Source of the DNA: Myotis daubentonii
Lineage: Eukaryota > Chordata > Mammalia > Chiroptera > Vespertilionidae
Reading direction: 5' to 3'
Assembly (NCBI RefSeq): GCF_963259705.1
Contig: NC_081848.1
Coordinates: 49,437,408 to 49,501,407, forward strand
DNA length: 64,000 bases
The first letter of the stretch is position 1, and each line of letters starts with the position of its first letter. Below the pieces are notes generated by a model. That model did not search any database. It had not been told where the DNA came from and was given only the letters and a program-made list of their open reading frames with translations. The position numbers were made by a program, and so were the translations under genes. Shown here piece after piece: positions 34,810 through 46,557 of this stretch.

Positions 34810-35788
34810 CGGAATACAAGCCATAGTCTTGGCCTCCCCAGGCCCCTCAAAGCAAAAGGGGGGTTCCCATAAAGCTTTTCACCTGCAGGCATAATGCCTG
34901 GGTAACAGGGGTATTTTTGCAAATATAAAACGGATGTATTGAATTACCATTTACTACTGCGTCACTGCTTTTCTGTTTTTCTGCCGAGACCCAGCTACAA
35001 AGATTATCACTAGAGGGCAGGAGAGACTTCTTTAGAAGACAACAGGCTTCCAGCCCGGCCACCGCTCCTCCATTGTCTGGGCGGTGCTGCCTGATCTTTC
35101 CGCATCACAGCCCACTGAGAACGAGAATGTGTGACTGGCACCCGGGGACATTTGCTCATGTTATGTAATTACAGTAAAACACAAAGGAAAACGTTAATAC
35201 TGAATTTGTATAACATTCTGAATGCAATTATTTCAGACACGTTATTGTTAAACACGATCTTGCTCCCATGAACATATCTTTTTATATCTAATTTCAGGCT
35301 GATAACATTTCCGATAAACAATTTTAATGTTTTATTCAAATTCTTGATGATCCTCATTGACAGGAAATTTTGTTTATACAAACCGGTGATACAAAAAATT
35401 TGAAAACAACTTTATAACCACTCAAAAATTATAGCAGTTGAAATTATATTTAAGGAATATAAGCCTTTTCTCTTCTTCCATTGACAAATGCAGGATTGAG
35501 GTTTTTGTGATAAGGCATTGGATTTAGAACCCACCAAATCTTTCCGGCTTGAGTGAACTGAAAGAACGATGAAGAATTAGCCGCGAACCACACACGCATT
35601 CTTACAGCAGTCAGCCTGCAGCCAGCCTGGATGTGACGACAAAATCTCAGCTGCCGCAAAGGATAGCAACAGCCCATGTACATAGAGTGAACCTTCCCTG
35701 AGAGGTGCTGATTGATACCTCTGACCTGACATGACTATTCAGAGAATCTCCTTTCACACACACAAAAAAAGTGCATCAGTTTGGTGTT
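34810..35788. other. Unassigned AT-rich sequence
   Basis: No transposon, RNA or coding pattern was recognised. Frames are 60-77 codons and scattered over both strands. Confidence 0.45.
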
Positions 35789-35816
35789 AATAACATAACA
35801 TAACATAACATAACAT
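35789..35816 (+). repeat. (ATAAC)n pentanucleotide repeat
   Basis: There are about five units of ATAAC just before an L1 3' region. Confidence 0.9.
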
Positions 35817-36178
35817 GGATGAGTCTCACACACATTATCTTGAGTGTGAGATATTAAGCCAGAGACACACAAAAGTACTTGCTGTGGGATTGATTTCATT
35901 TCTTTGAAATTCTAGAACAGGCTCAACTAATCTGCAATGATGGGAGACAGGTGAGCAGTCGTCTGGGCAGCAGTTGAGAGTTCTGGGGGATGGCTGTAAA
36001 GGGGTACATGAGAACTTTGGGGGTAATGACAAGGTTTCCTATCTTGGTTGTGGCAGTGGTTACACTGGTAGATCACCCACATATGCATTTGTCAAAATTC
36101 ATGCTATTATATCGTTAAAATAGATGCATTTTATTGTATATAAATCATATCTCATTAAAGTTGATTTCAAAAGAAGAA
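35812..36178 (+). mobile_element. Old L1 3' end
   Basis: The order of phrases is that of an L1 ORF2 terminus and 3' UTR: CATGGATGAGTCTCACACAC, TTCTAGAACAGGCTCAACTAATC, GTGGTTACACTGG, CATTTTATTGTATATAAATCATATC, CATTAAAGTTGATTTCAAAA. Confidence 0.8.
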
Positions 36179-36179
36179 A

Positions 36180-36780
36180 GTACACCAATAAATAATGTGG
36201 TTTCTGTATGTATGTGGGAAAAGAAAGATTCAGGGCTGCCCTCTGATGCTGTTCCCACCAGGACCTCCCTCCTGCTCGCCTTGCCCCTCCCCTCCCCCCT
36301 CTTGGCCTTTGCTCCGTGCTCCCGGGCTCATGGGACACACACTCCTCCTTGTCCCCAATGGGCAGCAGCACACTCATTGTCCTTGCAGCCTGAGGGGGCC
36401 TGCCTGAGAGGGCAGTCCTTGAAGAAGTTGTAGGTGAGGCTCTCCCCAGGAATATCCAGCCCACATGCTCCAGCTGCCCACGTGCTCCCGCTGAGGGCTG
36501 ACGCCATGGCCATCACCACATTGCTGCATACCCATGGCCCATTGGAGGCACTCCCACCAGAAAGCCTGGCTTCCCTTAGAACAGGTATCTATGCTTGTCC
36601 CTAAGTCTTACTCACAAGGCTGAAATCAGAAAGGGGAAGATTACGTAAAGGAAACAAACAAACACCTACTTCTTGATCCCAGCCAAATGTGGGAGGAAGG
36701 AGAGGGAAAGTGCGAGGCGGAAGGAGGACAGAAGGGAGAGCAGCCAGACACATGCATATTAAATTCCTTTTCTGGACTTT
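36180..36780. other. Unassigned; Cys-containing minus frame noted
   Basis: A 63-codon minus-strand frame (36519-36328) contains five spaced cysteines (…NFFKDCPLRQAPSGCKDNEC…). No start context, splice sites or second exon support it. No repeat family was recognised. Confidence 0.3.
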
Positions 36781-36789
36781 GGTCTAGAG

Positions 36790-37129
36790 CAGGAACCCAC
36801 ACCCTTTTTTGTGAAGGGCTAGATAGTAAATACTTTAGGCTTCAGGGGCGGGTCTTCTGGTCTCCATGGCAACTATGTAACGCTGCGCTGTAGTACAGAA
36901 ACAGCCGTGGACAATACAGACGTGAATGAACGTGGTTGTGTTTCAACACAGCTTATTTATGGGTGATAAAATTTGAATTAATGTAATTTTCCTGTGTCAC
37001 AAAATATAATTCTTCTTTGGATTTTTTTTCACAACCATTTAAAAAAATGTAAAAGCCATTCGTAGCTCACAGGCTTTACAAAACAATTGGACTGCATTTG
37101 GCCTGCCCGGCATAGCTTGCCAACTCCTT
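36790..37129. mobile_element. Older hAT (Charlie-type) element
   Basis: It starts CAGGAACCCACACCC and ends near GGCATAGCTTGCCAACTCCTT. The exact 8-bp repeat GTCTAGAG flanks it at 36782-36789 and 37130-37137. The body (GAAGGGCTAGATAGTAAATA, GTGTTTCAACACAGCTTATTTA) is that of a mammal-wide hAT MITE. The TSD matches the N-TCTAGA-N target of this transposase group exactly. Confidence 0.85.
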
Positions 37130-37137
37130 GTCTAGAG

Positions 37138-39231
37138 ATGTGTGTGCAGTCGGGGGATCCTGAGGGTGCAAGGCTTCTGGAAAGGGATGCCCCTTGGGTT
37201 CCTGGGTTTCGACAAAGTTTAAGAGACATGACCTTTGCCCTTGCTGGGATGTTCTCAGTTCCTCTTTATTTTGCATGGAACCCTGTACGACCCCCCTCCC
37301 TAATATACAAATGTATTATTTGACTTTCAGTCATTTGAATTTGACTTTCAAATAGGTTTTCAGCAATCATTGGACATGACATACATAGAATAATAAAAGA
37401 GGGCCATAAATTGACATAAAAATGTGTTAGGAACCAAAGGTTATGAGTAATCAAATTCTGTGTCTTTGAGGTCTATGAAAGGGTGTGTATGAGGTGACTA
37501 CCTGAATAAGTCCAGGGTGGGACCCCCTTCAGGTACCATTATAGGGAGCTGATTGTACACTGGCCCAGGAGCCCATTGCAGTCATCCCCCCTGGTCCCCA
37601 AGCTTGCAGACCGGTACGCAGTGCCCCCCTGTGGGAAGGGCTGGAATAGCTCAGACTGCATTCACAGACATCCATCCACAGGCAACTCCGCTTGCTTCCT
37701 GTGTCCGCCCTCCTCCGCCCCACATCTCACTCATTCTGCACCCCTGAATTCTTCCTTTCTTCACTCCTCCTCCTTGTTTCCTTGTCACACTGCACAGTCT
37801 TTTGGTTTTGCTCTTGGGCGTTTTGCTGAAATCAGGAATTGGCACCTCAAGGTGGTGCTGTTGCACAGCTCTTGGGCCTCCCACCTCAGTCACTTGGGGG
37901 CTCTCCTGGACCCACTGTTTGTGGATTGATGAGAGAAAATGGCAGTTTTGCTCAGGAAGAGCGAAGCTGGATGACATCTTTGTCCCCCACCCCATCAGCC
38001 TTCAGAGTCCTGTCCCTGGGGTGCTGAAGCCATAGGAAGGCTGGCCACCCTGATTTCTTCTCTGCTCCCTTCCCTCACTCCCTCTGCCCTTCCCCTTCCC
38101 TGGGTAGCTTCTCTGTGTAGTCAACAGGCTGTAACTGTGGTTCTCAGGCCTGCCTCCCCTTAGGGCCTGGGCTGGGCTGTGTGTGTCCCTCCAGGACCTA
38201 GGACAGGGCTGGGCCCAGAGTGGGCCTTGATCATGTTTGTTGGCTGGAACTGAATCAGCAATTCACTAGCAGGATCTTCCCATTCCGGCTGGAAACTGCT
38301 GACATGTTCTCAAGGGCCCTCAGCCACTGAGGATGCCTGCTAGTCACAGTATTTCAGAACACGCTGTCATGTTTACTGACACAGCATTCAGGGGTGGGGA
38401 GGGATGGGGACCAAGGAGGGAGCCCTAAAATAGGGCGGGGAGGGATGGAGACAGGGGCAGGGACATGGTCAGGGTTATAGAAAGAGACTTTGGCAGGAAC
38501 GTTGACATGGTGTAGGGGCAGAGGAGCAGGAAGCAGAGTGCAGGGGGAGTGTGCGCCCGCCTTGGCCCTGGGTGTCCTGCTGGGCCCTGCCTCTCCCAGG
38601 GAGAACCACGCATAGCAGGCAGGGACAGGCGTGTGAGAGCTCCGTCAGCATCCCTGGCTCTAATTATGGAGGCCAAGAGAGGTCTTACTCTCTGGGGTGT
38701 TGTGAGAGGGAGTTTCAACTCTCAGGTTTCCTCTGCTGAGGGCTCCAGAGGATAATTGCTGTGGGAAAGGGCAATTCGGGTGGCAGGAAGGGATTTCTCT
38801 GGGGCCCAGTACTTTGTGGATTGAGTTAGGCACCAGGGGGGCCCTGGAAACTTGGTGGGTGGGACCACACGGCTCAGCCCTCTGTGGCAGTGGCCTGAGT
38901 TGTTGCTGCTGCTTTCATCTTTAGCAGGTTTGTTTTTTCCTCCACAGAGACCTTCTAGCATGGGCTCTGTGTCAGGCACTGATAGGAAGCTCCAAGCCTA
39001 GGGCGTGGAAGAGGAAATGCATGAGAAAGCAGACTATCAGGTGGCAGCTGCTTTAACAGGGAACTCTACACAGTGATGAGGAGGGGCTCAGAAGAGGTTG
39101 TCCAGCTCTGCCTAGAGGTGGGGCTCTTGAGGACACCTTCCCCGAGCAAAGGGCACTTTTGCAGATGGGAAGTGGGGAGACAAGAGAGTGGTAATTCCAA
39201 GGAAAGGGAACAGCATTTGCAAAGGCATGGA

Positions 39232-39232
<1 letters not shown>
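37138..39232. other. Unassigned, GC-moderate sequence
   Basis: Many overlapping frames of 60-118 codons lie on both strands without domains or splice architecture. No mobile element was recognised. Confidence 0.35.

Positions 39233-39234
<2 letters not shown>

Positions 39235-39275
<41 letters not shown>
39235..39275 (+). repeat. (GA)n microsatellite
   Basis: About 20 GA units end in GAGCGCTC. Pseudo-peptides of repeated Glu-Arg result in the plus frames. Confidence 0.97.
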
Positions 39276-39278
<3 letters not shown>

Positions 39279-39367
39279 TCTGGGCCATCTCTTTGGGCAG
39301 TTGGGCTTGGGAAGGTTTTACACCTGGGCTTGGGAGGGTATCCCAGGATGAGCCCCTCCCAACACAG

Positions 39368-39370
<3 letters not shown>

Positions 39371-39411
<41 letters not shown>
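39371..39411 (+). repeat. (AC)n microsatellite
   Basis: Twenty AC units lie 95 bp right of the GA tract. The alternating purine-pyrimidine tract can adopt Z-DNA. Confidence 0.97.
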
Positions 39412-39413
<2 letters not shown>

Positions 39414-40425
39414 CCTCTTTAAAAATTCCCAACGGACCTACTATGTGGGATACAGTTGCATTGTGGGAGGGTGTCTGAAAGGGTTAAGTACAATCAGTTT
39501 TCACTAAAGTCTCCAGGAGATCAGACTGCTGGCTGCCACGCCCAGGCATGCATTCTGTTCTTCCAGTCTAGGGGCACTCCGCTTGGTCCCCAACCCTTCC
39601 TCTACCTCCCCTCAGCTCCCACTGCAGCACCTTCCGAAAGTCTCCGAGAGAGAGGCTCAAAGCAAGGCTCCGGGTGTGACAGCCAAGGTGTGGCCGCCAC
39701 CTGGGTTAGATGGTGGCTGTCTGGACAGAGACCATGTGGCCTCAGAGCCCAACATGGTTACTATCTGGATCTTTACAGGAAAAGTTTACTGACCCATGGC
39801 CTAATCGCACATGTAGTTTAACATTGGATCATTTAAAACGTGGTGATGGTGAAGCATCCATCTTATGTAAAAACTGCTGTTTGAAATTTTAACCCTGCCA
39901 TTTTGGCTTCTGTAAACGCTTGCTTGCTTAAATAATAAGGAAAATAAGACTCCTCCCATTCCAGAGAAGCCATAAACTATGCCCAGACAGAGTTGTCAGT
40001 GCTGGCACCAGGGCAGGCCTTGAGATATGGTCTCATGGCCCCTTCCCAGCACACAGGCCTTCTTTCTCAGAAGGCCCGAAGTCTCATGCTCTACTGACTG
40101 GGTTAGAAAAAATATAAATAGGGAAAGTTTCCTCCATGTGAGGGGCTCAGAATTTGAAAGACACATTTTTCTCTGGGCCTGCGCATAATTATAATAAAAT
40201 GTAACTCCCCTTTCTCTAAGCGTTGCTTGGTTTTTCTCCGGTCTTCTGTAACAATGGGAGTATATGGTCAGCAGGTGTTTTACTTGTGAGAATTAATGAA
40301 TTCTCCAAAGTGACTCATTGGGTGAAACTCTTTGGACTGGGATAACTCTACCATGATTCTAAATAAAAAAGCAAACAGAGTCTTTCCCCTCATTTGAAAT
40401 TGAAGAGCCAAGATGTAATAATTAT
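39412..40425. other. Unassigned sequence
   Basis: Nothing was recognised apart from short frames (up to 121 codons at 39456-39821). Confidence 0.4.
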
Positions 40426-40440
40426 CAAAAGTTATTTTAA

Positions 40441-40649
40441 GCCCTAACCGGTTTGGCTCAGTGGATAGAGTTAGGGGTCCCAGGTTTGATTCCGGTCAAG
40501 GGCATGTACCTTAGTTGCGGGCACATCCCCAGTGGGAGGTGTGCAGGAGGCAGCTGATCGATGTTTCTCTCTCATTGATGTTTCTAACTCTCTATCCCTC
40601 TCCCTTTCTCTCTGTAAAAATTCAATAATATATATATATATTTTTTTTT
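40441..40649 (+). mobile_element. VES SINE with a deletion in the tRNA head
   Basis: The head is CCGGTTTGGCTCAGTGGATAGAG, but about 18 bp between the A and B boxes are missing compared with the copy at 46249. The B box GGTTTGATTCC and core follow, ending in an AT tail. AAAAGTTATTTTAA flanks it exactly (40427-40440 and 40650-40663). Confidence 0.95.
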
Positions 40650-40799
40650 AAAAGTTATTTTAAAGTTTAGTCAAAATCAGACTTAGTAGTATACTGGAGT
40701 GAATAACTGCCTAGCCTTTCTTGCCAGCACTTCTTAATTTAGAAATTAGCTGTACCCTAGCAAAATAAAACATGAAAGAGGGTTTGTATTTTTAAAAAT

Positions 40800-41134
40800 G
40801 TTTATCAGGTCATGCCATTTCCTTGTTTAAGATTCTCCAGCGATTTCCTGATGTATTTAAAATAAAACCCAGGCTCCTTATCAGGGCCTCTACCCTTCTG
40901 CAGACTCCTTTTCCCACCCTCCCTTGTTTTACAGGCTTTAGCTACACTGGTCTTTCTATTGTTGCTCTCCTTATTCTGCCCTAGGACCTTTCCACTTGCT
41001 TTTACTCCTGCCCAGAATGTTCATTGCAGCCACAACTCCTCATCATTCATGTGTAAGCTCACATTTATCTCTCTAGAAAGGTTTTCCTGTTTTAGCTAGA
41101 GTGGGCAGCCCTTTTCCCAGATCATGCTCTAGAA
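40800..41134 (+). mobile_element. LINE-2 3' region, left part
   Basis: Phrases in L2 order: TTTAAAATAAAACCCAGGCTCC, GCCTCTACCCTTCTGC, TAGCTACACTGGTCTTTC, CCTGCCCAGAATGTTC, AGAAAGGTTTTCCTG. The element continues at 41404 after a hAT insertion. Confidence 0.75.
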
Positions 41135-41403
41135 CAGTGATTGTCAACATGTGTGCCAAATGGGCATGCAATACCTGACTATTTAGTCAGGGGCACTGAC
41201 CTCTTTTCCATTAGATTGTCAAATAAGAAAATGACAAAAGCCAACACAACAATAGCCATCTGGTGTGAATGAATCAAAGTTATAGCTTTTTTTTTCTTTT
41301 CGGTCAGATCAGCAAAAAAAAATAAAATGTATTTTTTGGTGTGCTGCAGAATTTTAGTAATTAGTTTATGTGTGCCATGAGACGAAAAAGGTTAAAATAG
41401 TTG
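41135..41403 (-). mobile_element. hAT MITE splitting LINE-2
   Basis: The left end is CAGTGATTGTCAACATGTG. The right end is degenerate (GGTTAAAATAGTTG for an expected …GAAAATCACTG). The preceding 8 bp are CTCTAGAA, an exact N-TCTAGA-N site, but the right duplication is not recognisable. Internal phrases (GACTATTTAGTCAGGGGCAC, GGTGTGCTGCAGAATTTTAG) belong to a family common in bats. Confidence 0.75.
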
Positions 41404-41630
41404 CTTTGTTTTGTTTGTATTTTTAAAAATTCATAGCAATTATCATTATCCAAAATTATCTTGTTCATTTACTTGTTTACTTGCATATCATCGAACTCTT
41501 CCTATTAAAAAATTAACTCTATAAGGAGGGCCCTTATCTGCCTTGCTCATGTTTTGTATCTTTACCTACCATAGTGCTTGGAATACATTAGATGCTCAAT
41601 AAATATGTGTGCAGTAACTGAATGAATAAC
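41404..41630 (+). mobile_element. LINE-2 3' end, right part
   Basis: This is the continuation of the L2 with GTTCATTTACTTGTTTACTTG, TATAAGGAGGGCCCTTATCTGCC and GATGCTCAATAAATATGTGTG, the terminal L2 motif. Confidence 0.8.
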
Positions 41631-42845
41631 CAGCTAAGCTAAAGGCCTAGGAGCAGGGACAATTCCCAGAGAAGAGATGTAGGCAGAACAGGCACCTCTA
41701 AATGTGTCTCTTGAACTTTTACTTCCTTTCATCACTCTGGGCCGGAGTGCTACAGGAGGTCTGGCAATTTTATAGAGGGTCAGCAAGCAGAAATTGAGGG
41801 GTAAAGGTTAGTGGGGAAGGTGGCTCTGCAAAGATTTTACTCTGTTCTCTGCCCCCAAGCAGCACAGTTTTCCATTGTGACTTATGTAACTTTCCATGCA
41901 GCTTTCTTGCATAGCTTCTTCCGGGTAATTTTCCATGTGGTCAGTCAGCTCCATCAAATGCAGCCGTGGGACTCAGAGTGGCTGCGAGGGCCTGAGGGAG
42001 GCTGTGGTGCGTTCCTTGCACACATAGTAATTCCAGCACTCCTGGGCAGGACCGTGCAGGAGTCTGAACTGCAGGAAGTTCCCGTGGGGCTCTTTTTAGA
42101 GAGAATGGCCAAAAGAAGCCCATTTTGCCTCCAAGTTAAAACTGAAATCTGTGTTCTGCTGCTCAGAGCAGATGTTAGGACAACAATTCTCTGCAGGAGT
42201 TTGGGCTGTAGTCTGGGAAGTGACTATCACAGTTTCCTTTCCTCTGTGTTTCTCTGTGGTTAATGAAGGCAAAGAGGGAAGCCAGGGACCTGAGCACATC
42301 TCCAGAGGGGTCACAGCGCTCCTACAGAATTTCACAGAACAAAGGGACTGGTGGGCCAAGCTTCCGAAACCTCTGCATCCTCCTCTGTGGAGAACACCCG
42401 CCACCCCTGCAGCCCTGTCTCGCCCCAACCAGGGTGTGTGTGTGTGTGGAGGGGGGGGGCCTTCTGCAGTCCTGGGGCTGTGATTGACACTCCTTTAGCC
42501 ACAGCTCAGGGAAGAGGCAGCGCGGAAAATGCTCCATCATGTTGCAGAGACTGGGCATCTCCCAGCAACACATTCTTTTTGACTTACCAGCACAGCTGGG
42601 GGACAAGTTTCTGCGTCATGTTCTCGGTTATATGAGTACTTGTTGTTTCTTGGGCCTCTTCCTGTCTGACCCAGTTCTTGGTCTAAACCTTGCTTCTTAA
42701 TTTACCCAGGTGCTTACGGAATTTGAGGCACACCCACAAAGTACTGAGGCCAGCTCAGGACTGTTTCGCTAACATTTTGGCTTGTTCTATAGTTTCTAAG
42801 GATGTGGGTGGGGAGAGTGGTTGCCCAATCTGGGCACCAGGGTCT
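41631..42845. other. Unassigned sequence
   Basis: A 150-codon plus frame (41811-42263) overlaps 94-110 codon frames on the other strand. No domain or repeat was recognised. A short GT/G run is at 42433-42460. Confidence 0.35.
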
Positions 42846-42849
42846 AAGC

Positions 42850-43077
42850 CAGTGGTTCTCAACCTTGGCTGCACATTAGAATCACCTGGGAATCTTTTTA
42901 AAATCCTGATTTCTGGGCCTCATCCTCCGGAAATTCTGTTTCTTTGTTACTAACGTTGTGGCCCATCCCCATAACAAAAAAACACACACAGAATTTCCAG
43001 AGGATGAGGCCCAGAAATCAGGATTTTAAAAAGATTCCCAGGTGATTCTAATGTGCAGCCAGGGTTGAGAACCACTG
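42850..43077. mobile_element. Palindromic MER5-like hAT element
   Basis: Two 90-bp arms, 42850-42939 and 42988-43077, are inverted copies identical at 88 of 90 positions and separated by 48 bp. The ends CAGTGGTTCTCAACC…GTTGAGAACCACTG are hAT-type. The text (GGCTGCACATTAGAATCACCTGGG) is that of the MER5 group. Ordinary MER5 copies are only roughly palindromic and highly diverged, so this symmetry is unusual. Confidence 0.88.
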
Positions 43078-43086
43078 GCTCTAGAC

Positions 43087-43319
43087 CAGTGATGGCGAAC
43101 CTATGACACCCGTGTCAGAGGTGACACGCGAACTCATTTTTCTGGTTGATTTTTCTGTTAAATGGCATTCAAATATATAAAATAAATATCAAAAATATAA
43201 GTCTTTGTTTTACTATGGTTGCAAATATCAAAAAATTTCTATATGTGACACGGCACCAGAGTTAAGTTAGGGTTTTTCAAAATGCTGACACGCTGAGCTC
43301 AAAAGGTTCGCCGTCACTG
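43087..43319. mobile_element. hAT MITE (CAGTGATGGCGAACC family)
   Basis: The ends are CAGTGATGGCGAACCTATG and AAAGGTTCGCCGTCACTG. The flanks are CTCTAGAC (43079-43086) and CTCTGGAC (43320-43327), 7 of 8 identical. The AT-rich core (TATAAAATAAATATCAAAAA) has no coding potential. A second copy in reverse orientation is at 62322. Confidence 0.93.
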
Positions 43320-43329
43320 CTCTGGACTC

Positions 43330-45645
43330 TAGAATGATTAGCTGACGCTAGGAGATGAGAACTACTATACAAGTGGATTTCAGCAAATGTATATACACAC
43401 GTAACCACAAAGAAGATGGAGTGTTGTTCAGTTACTGCTGCTAACCCCTCTTCGCTAGGGGACTTTGACACAGAGAGCCAGATGTGGCCGAGGAATGCAC
43501 CTCTGTCCTGATCCTGTCAGCATCCTGTTCTTTTGTTGTCTTAGCCTAGTTTTATTTCCTAATCCTGTGTTGTCTGCAATGAAATTATTTACTTCCTTGA
43601 AATGGGGATTACCATCAAGAGCAGACAATTCCCAGTCTGTCCAATAGCAGTTGCTCAAAGTTCACAATAAAAGAGAAAATCTTCAGTGGCTATGTTTTTG
43701 AGGAGGGTTGTTTTCATTCAGTGTGTCATGGACTCCTCAAGGTACCAGAGGCTGCCTTTGGTCCACAGAGTCAACATGACATTAGAACAGGCCCCAAATG
43801 CCCTCTGGTTCATAGCTATGAGCCAGAACCTCTCCTGCAGCTCCGTACACTATGTGCAGGCTTGCCCTGATCCCTGCTGTTCCTGACCTGTCATCTTTTC
43901 ATCTTTGGATTCACTTTACCTTTTGCACTTGACATTTGGTCCATGCTTCTGGCACCACTTTGCCGATGGCCACCTGGATACAAACTCTCTTTCCAGCCTT
44001 GCTCCCAAAGCTCTTCCCTGGCCCACATCCCTCTAGGCGGTTCTGCCAGCCTTGTCCAGTTGACGAGCAGGACCTAGACGTGTCTGATTGTCTCTGACAG
44101 CCTCCCGCTGTGCCCAAGACCGGCATCTACTTTGTGCCTCATGCTGGGCCTGCCATGAGCATGGGGCTGGTTGAAAAGGGTGGCTGCTGACTTGTAAAAG
44201 GCTCCTAACTGCCAAAGTCATTGATTCTCCATCCTGTGGTCTCCTTCCATTAAACATCCCCCTTCCGTAACCACTTAGGGTTTTGGTGTTTAACCTTTTC
44301 ATGACCACATACGAGGACCACACACATACCTTCCTGAGAGCACCTTTTTAGTAATGAATAGTCCTTACATTAGTTCAGCAACTTAGGGTCAACAGAGTAC
44401 TTTCATATATTTACATATATCATTTCATTTCCATGCTTCGTTCTTTCTTTTGCAAACAAGACTCAGGGTCAACTTATCCTTTAGGCTCAATAGGGCCAAA
44501 GGCTCATGAAAATGTTTTAATTTCTTTTAAAACAGAACAAAAAATAATTTTAAAATAATTTAATAAATAATAATGAACCCAGTTAGGACTATATTTGTCT
44601 TCATACCAAAGCATTAAAAATATCATTTTATGGAGGAAGGAGCTCATGAAAGTAAAAGTGTCTGGGGCTCATGAAAATCATAAAACAGCCCTGACAGGAC
44701 TGGTGCTCTTCAGTCGGCACCAACATTGACTTGCTGTGCAAATTGGATGCGTTTTTTAACATATTAGGTGGTGTGGTTTTTTTCTACCAGAAAAATGGAA
44801 AGAAAATTTTCAGCACCCATTCATTTCTCAGAGCTTCTATTAAGACAAAGGAAATACCTAAACTTAGAAGAAGGGCTTATAAGGTTAACCGGTAGGACTA
44901 TTTCTATTGCAAATAACAGGTATCCATTTCAAATTAGCCTAGAGTCAGAGACAAAAAGAGAACGTATTGGATCTCATAACTGAAAACTGAACCAAGAAAC
45001 CCAAAATATTTTTGCCAGCAATCTGTTTCTCTATTTTCTTCTGTCCCTTGGGATGACTTTTGTCTACGTTGAATTTCTTTTCTAGCACGTTTTCTCTAAA
45101 TATTGAAAGAATCCCAGAAACTCCAGGCTTTTTAGGATCCTTAAGCTGGTGAATTTAGACGATGAGACTCCTAGTACCCAACCAATTCCTCAGAGGACTC
45201 CACTGGCCCTTGCTTAGATGTCCTGTGTTTCCTTGTGTCCAGGGGATGGAATGCTCTGTCTGGCCAGCTTGAGCATTTGCCCCACCGCCTCCCCAGGACT
45301 TGACTCCCTTAGAAGAGGGCAGGGCAGTTTCCAAATGAGGAAACAAACAGACCAAATTACATGTTAACTCCCAGACTGCAGTCTGCGGCGTTGTTGACAT
45401 TATCTCTATTGCAGGGCATTAGAACATGTTGAAATTTGCTGACCCTCTACCTCACTTTCCAGACTTGTATGAGAACCATCAGAGTTAGTAGAGACTACAT
45501 GGATTCATTTAATTTTCACAAACGCTCTGAGGCAATTATTAGGTCTACTTTTTTCCCCACTTAAAAAAAATTAGTCAACTTCATTGTAATTTGCATACCA
45601 TGATTTGCATACCATAAAGTATATCCAGAGTGTGGGATGGAAGTA
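43330..45645. other. Unassigned sequence
   Basis: Overlapping short frames occur on both strands (up to 96 codons). No repeat was recognised with confidence. A MIR-like phrase may be at 45505-45560. Confidence 0.4.
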
Positions 45646-45650
45646 ACCCA

Positions 45651-46557
45651 TGTGGATGAAAAGGGGCCACATGCTAACCTGACTAGCTCAGGAAAGGCCT
45701 GCGTGGCAGCCTGGCAAACTCAGAGACCTAAAGTAACCACAAAGGATGATCTGAAATTAAAACTTTTAAATTAAAAAGCAGTCTATGGTGGGTAGTCATG
45801 TCCTAGGCTGGTATCTTCCCTGACAAAGATCAACTGCAATCTTAACAGAGCCTATTGTCTTTTTGCACCTATGATAACATACCTTTGGAATGTCAGGGTA
45901 ACTTGTAACTTCCCTTTTTCCAGACCCCTCAGGGAACAACCAATGTGCCAGGGTAATAGGGCAGAGACCACAGATTCCCTCATTGCTATTGTTATCGTGT
46001 TAATTGTTGACTGTTAACTATCCTGTACCCAGCTATGTAAAAGAAGCATGTACAAGTATCTATCATTTTACTTCTTAGGCAACCCCAGAGGTTTCCCCTG
46101 CTTTGCTTTCTCCCACCTTCCTAATCTATCACCAATGGATGTCATGTAACCCACTTACGTCTCCTCCTTTGATGGTAATTTATAAAAATGGGTGAAAAAC
46201 CATCATTCTCTGGAGCATTGTCTCAATGCATTAAGATTCTGCTTCTTGCCGAAACCGGTTTGGCTCAGTGGATAGAGCGTCGGCCTGCGGACTGAAAGGT
46301 CCCAGGTTCGATTCCGGTCAAGGGCATGTACCTGGGTTGCGGGCACATCCCCAGTAGGAGATGTGCAGGAGGCAGCTGATCGATGTTTCTCGCTCATCGA
46401 TGTTTCTAACTCTCTATCTCTCTCCCTTCCTCTCTGTAAAAAATCAATAAAATATATTTAAAAAAAAAAAAAAAAGATTCTGCTTCTTGGCAGTTGTTGA
46501 CAGTTTGGCTCAAATAAACTCACAAAAAATTCTTTACAGGTTTGAATGTGTCTTACA
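45651..46557 (+). mobile_element. ERV LTR, copy A (contains a SINE)
   Basis: This segment aligns by eye with 48206-48838 along its whole length. Shared phrases include GGTAGTCATG, TCCTAGGCTGGTATCTTCC (TCTAGGCTTGTAGCTTCC in the other copy), TCTCCTCCTTT and CTCAAATAAACTCACAAAAA. The layout (U3, degenerate TATA region near 46180, AATAAA at 46513) is that of a retroviral LTR. Edges are approximate and no target duplication is clear. A VES SINE (46249-46473) is inserted near its 3' end. Confidence 0.65.
46249..46473 (+). mobile_element. VES SINE, well-preserved copy
   Basis: This copy has the full tRNA-like head (GGTTTGGCTCAGTGGATAGA), a perfect B box GGTTCGATTCC, the core, a pyrimidine-rich stretch and a 16-A tail. 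The target AAGATTCTGCTTCTTG is repeated exactly at 46233-46248 and 46474-46489. The long pure A tail and exact duplication make this the youngest-looking SINE in the window. A 64-codon minus frame across it is a SINE shadow. Confidence 0.97.

Noticed and set aside
36328..36519. Possible Cys-rich small secreted protein on the minus strand
   Set aside because: The cysteine spacing is suggestive, but there is no signal peptide, splice site or second exon, and I could not tie it to a family.
41811..42263. 150-codon frame
   Set aside because: No domain, overlapping antisense frames of similar length and no conserved-looking signals.
46249..46340. tRNA gene
   Set aside because: The A and B boxes are SINE heads; the cloverleaf is not intact and a SINE body and tail follow.
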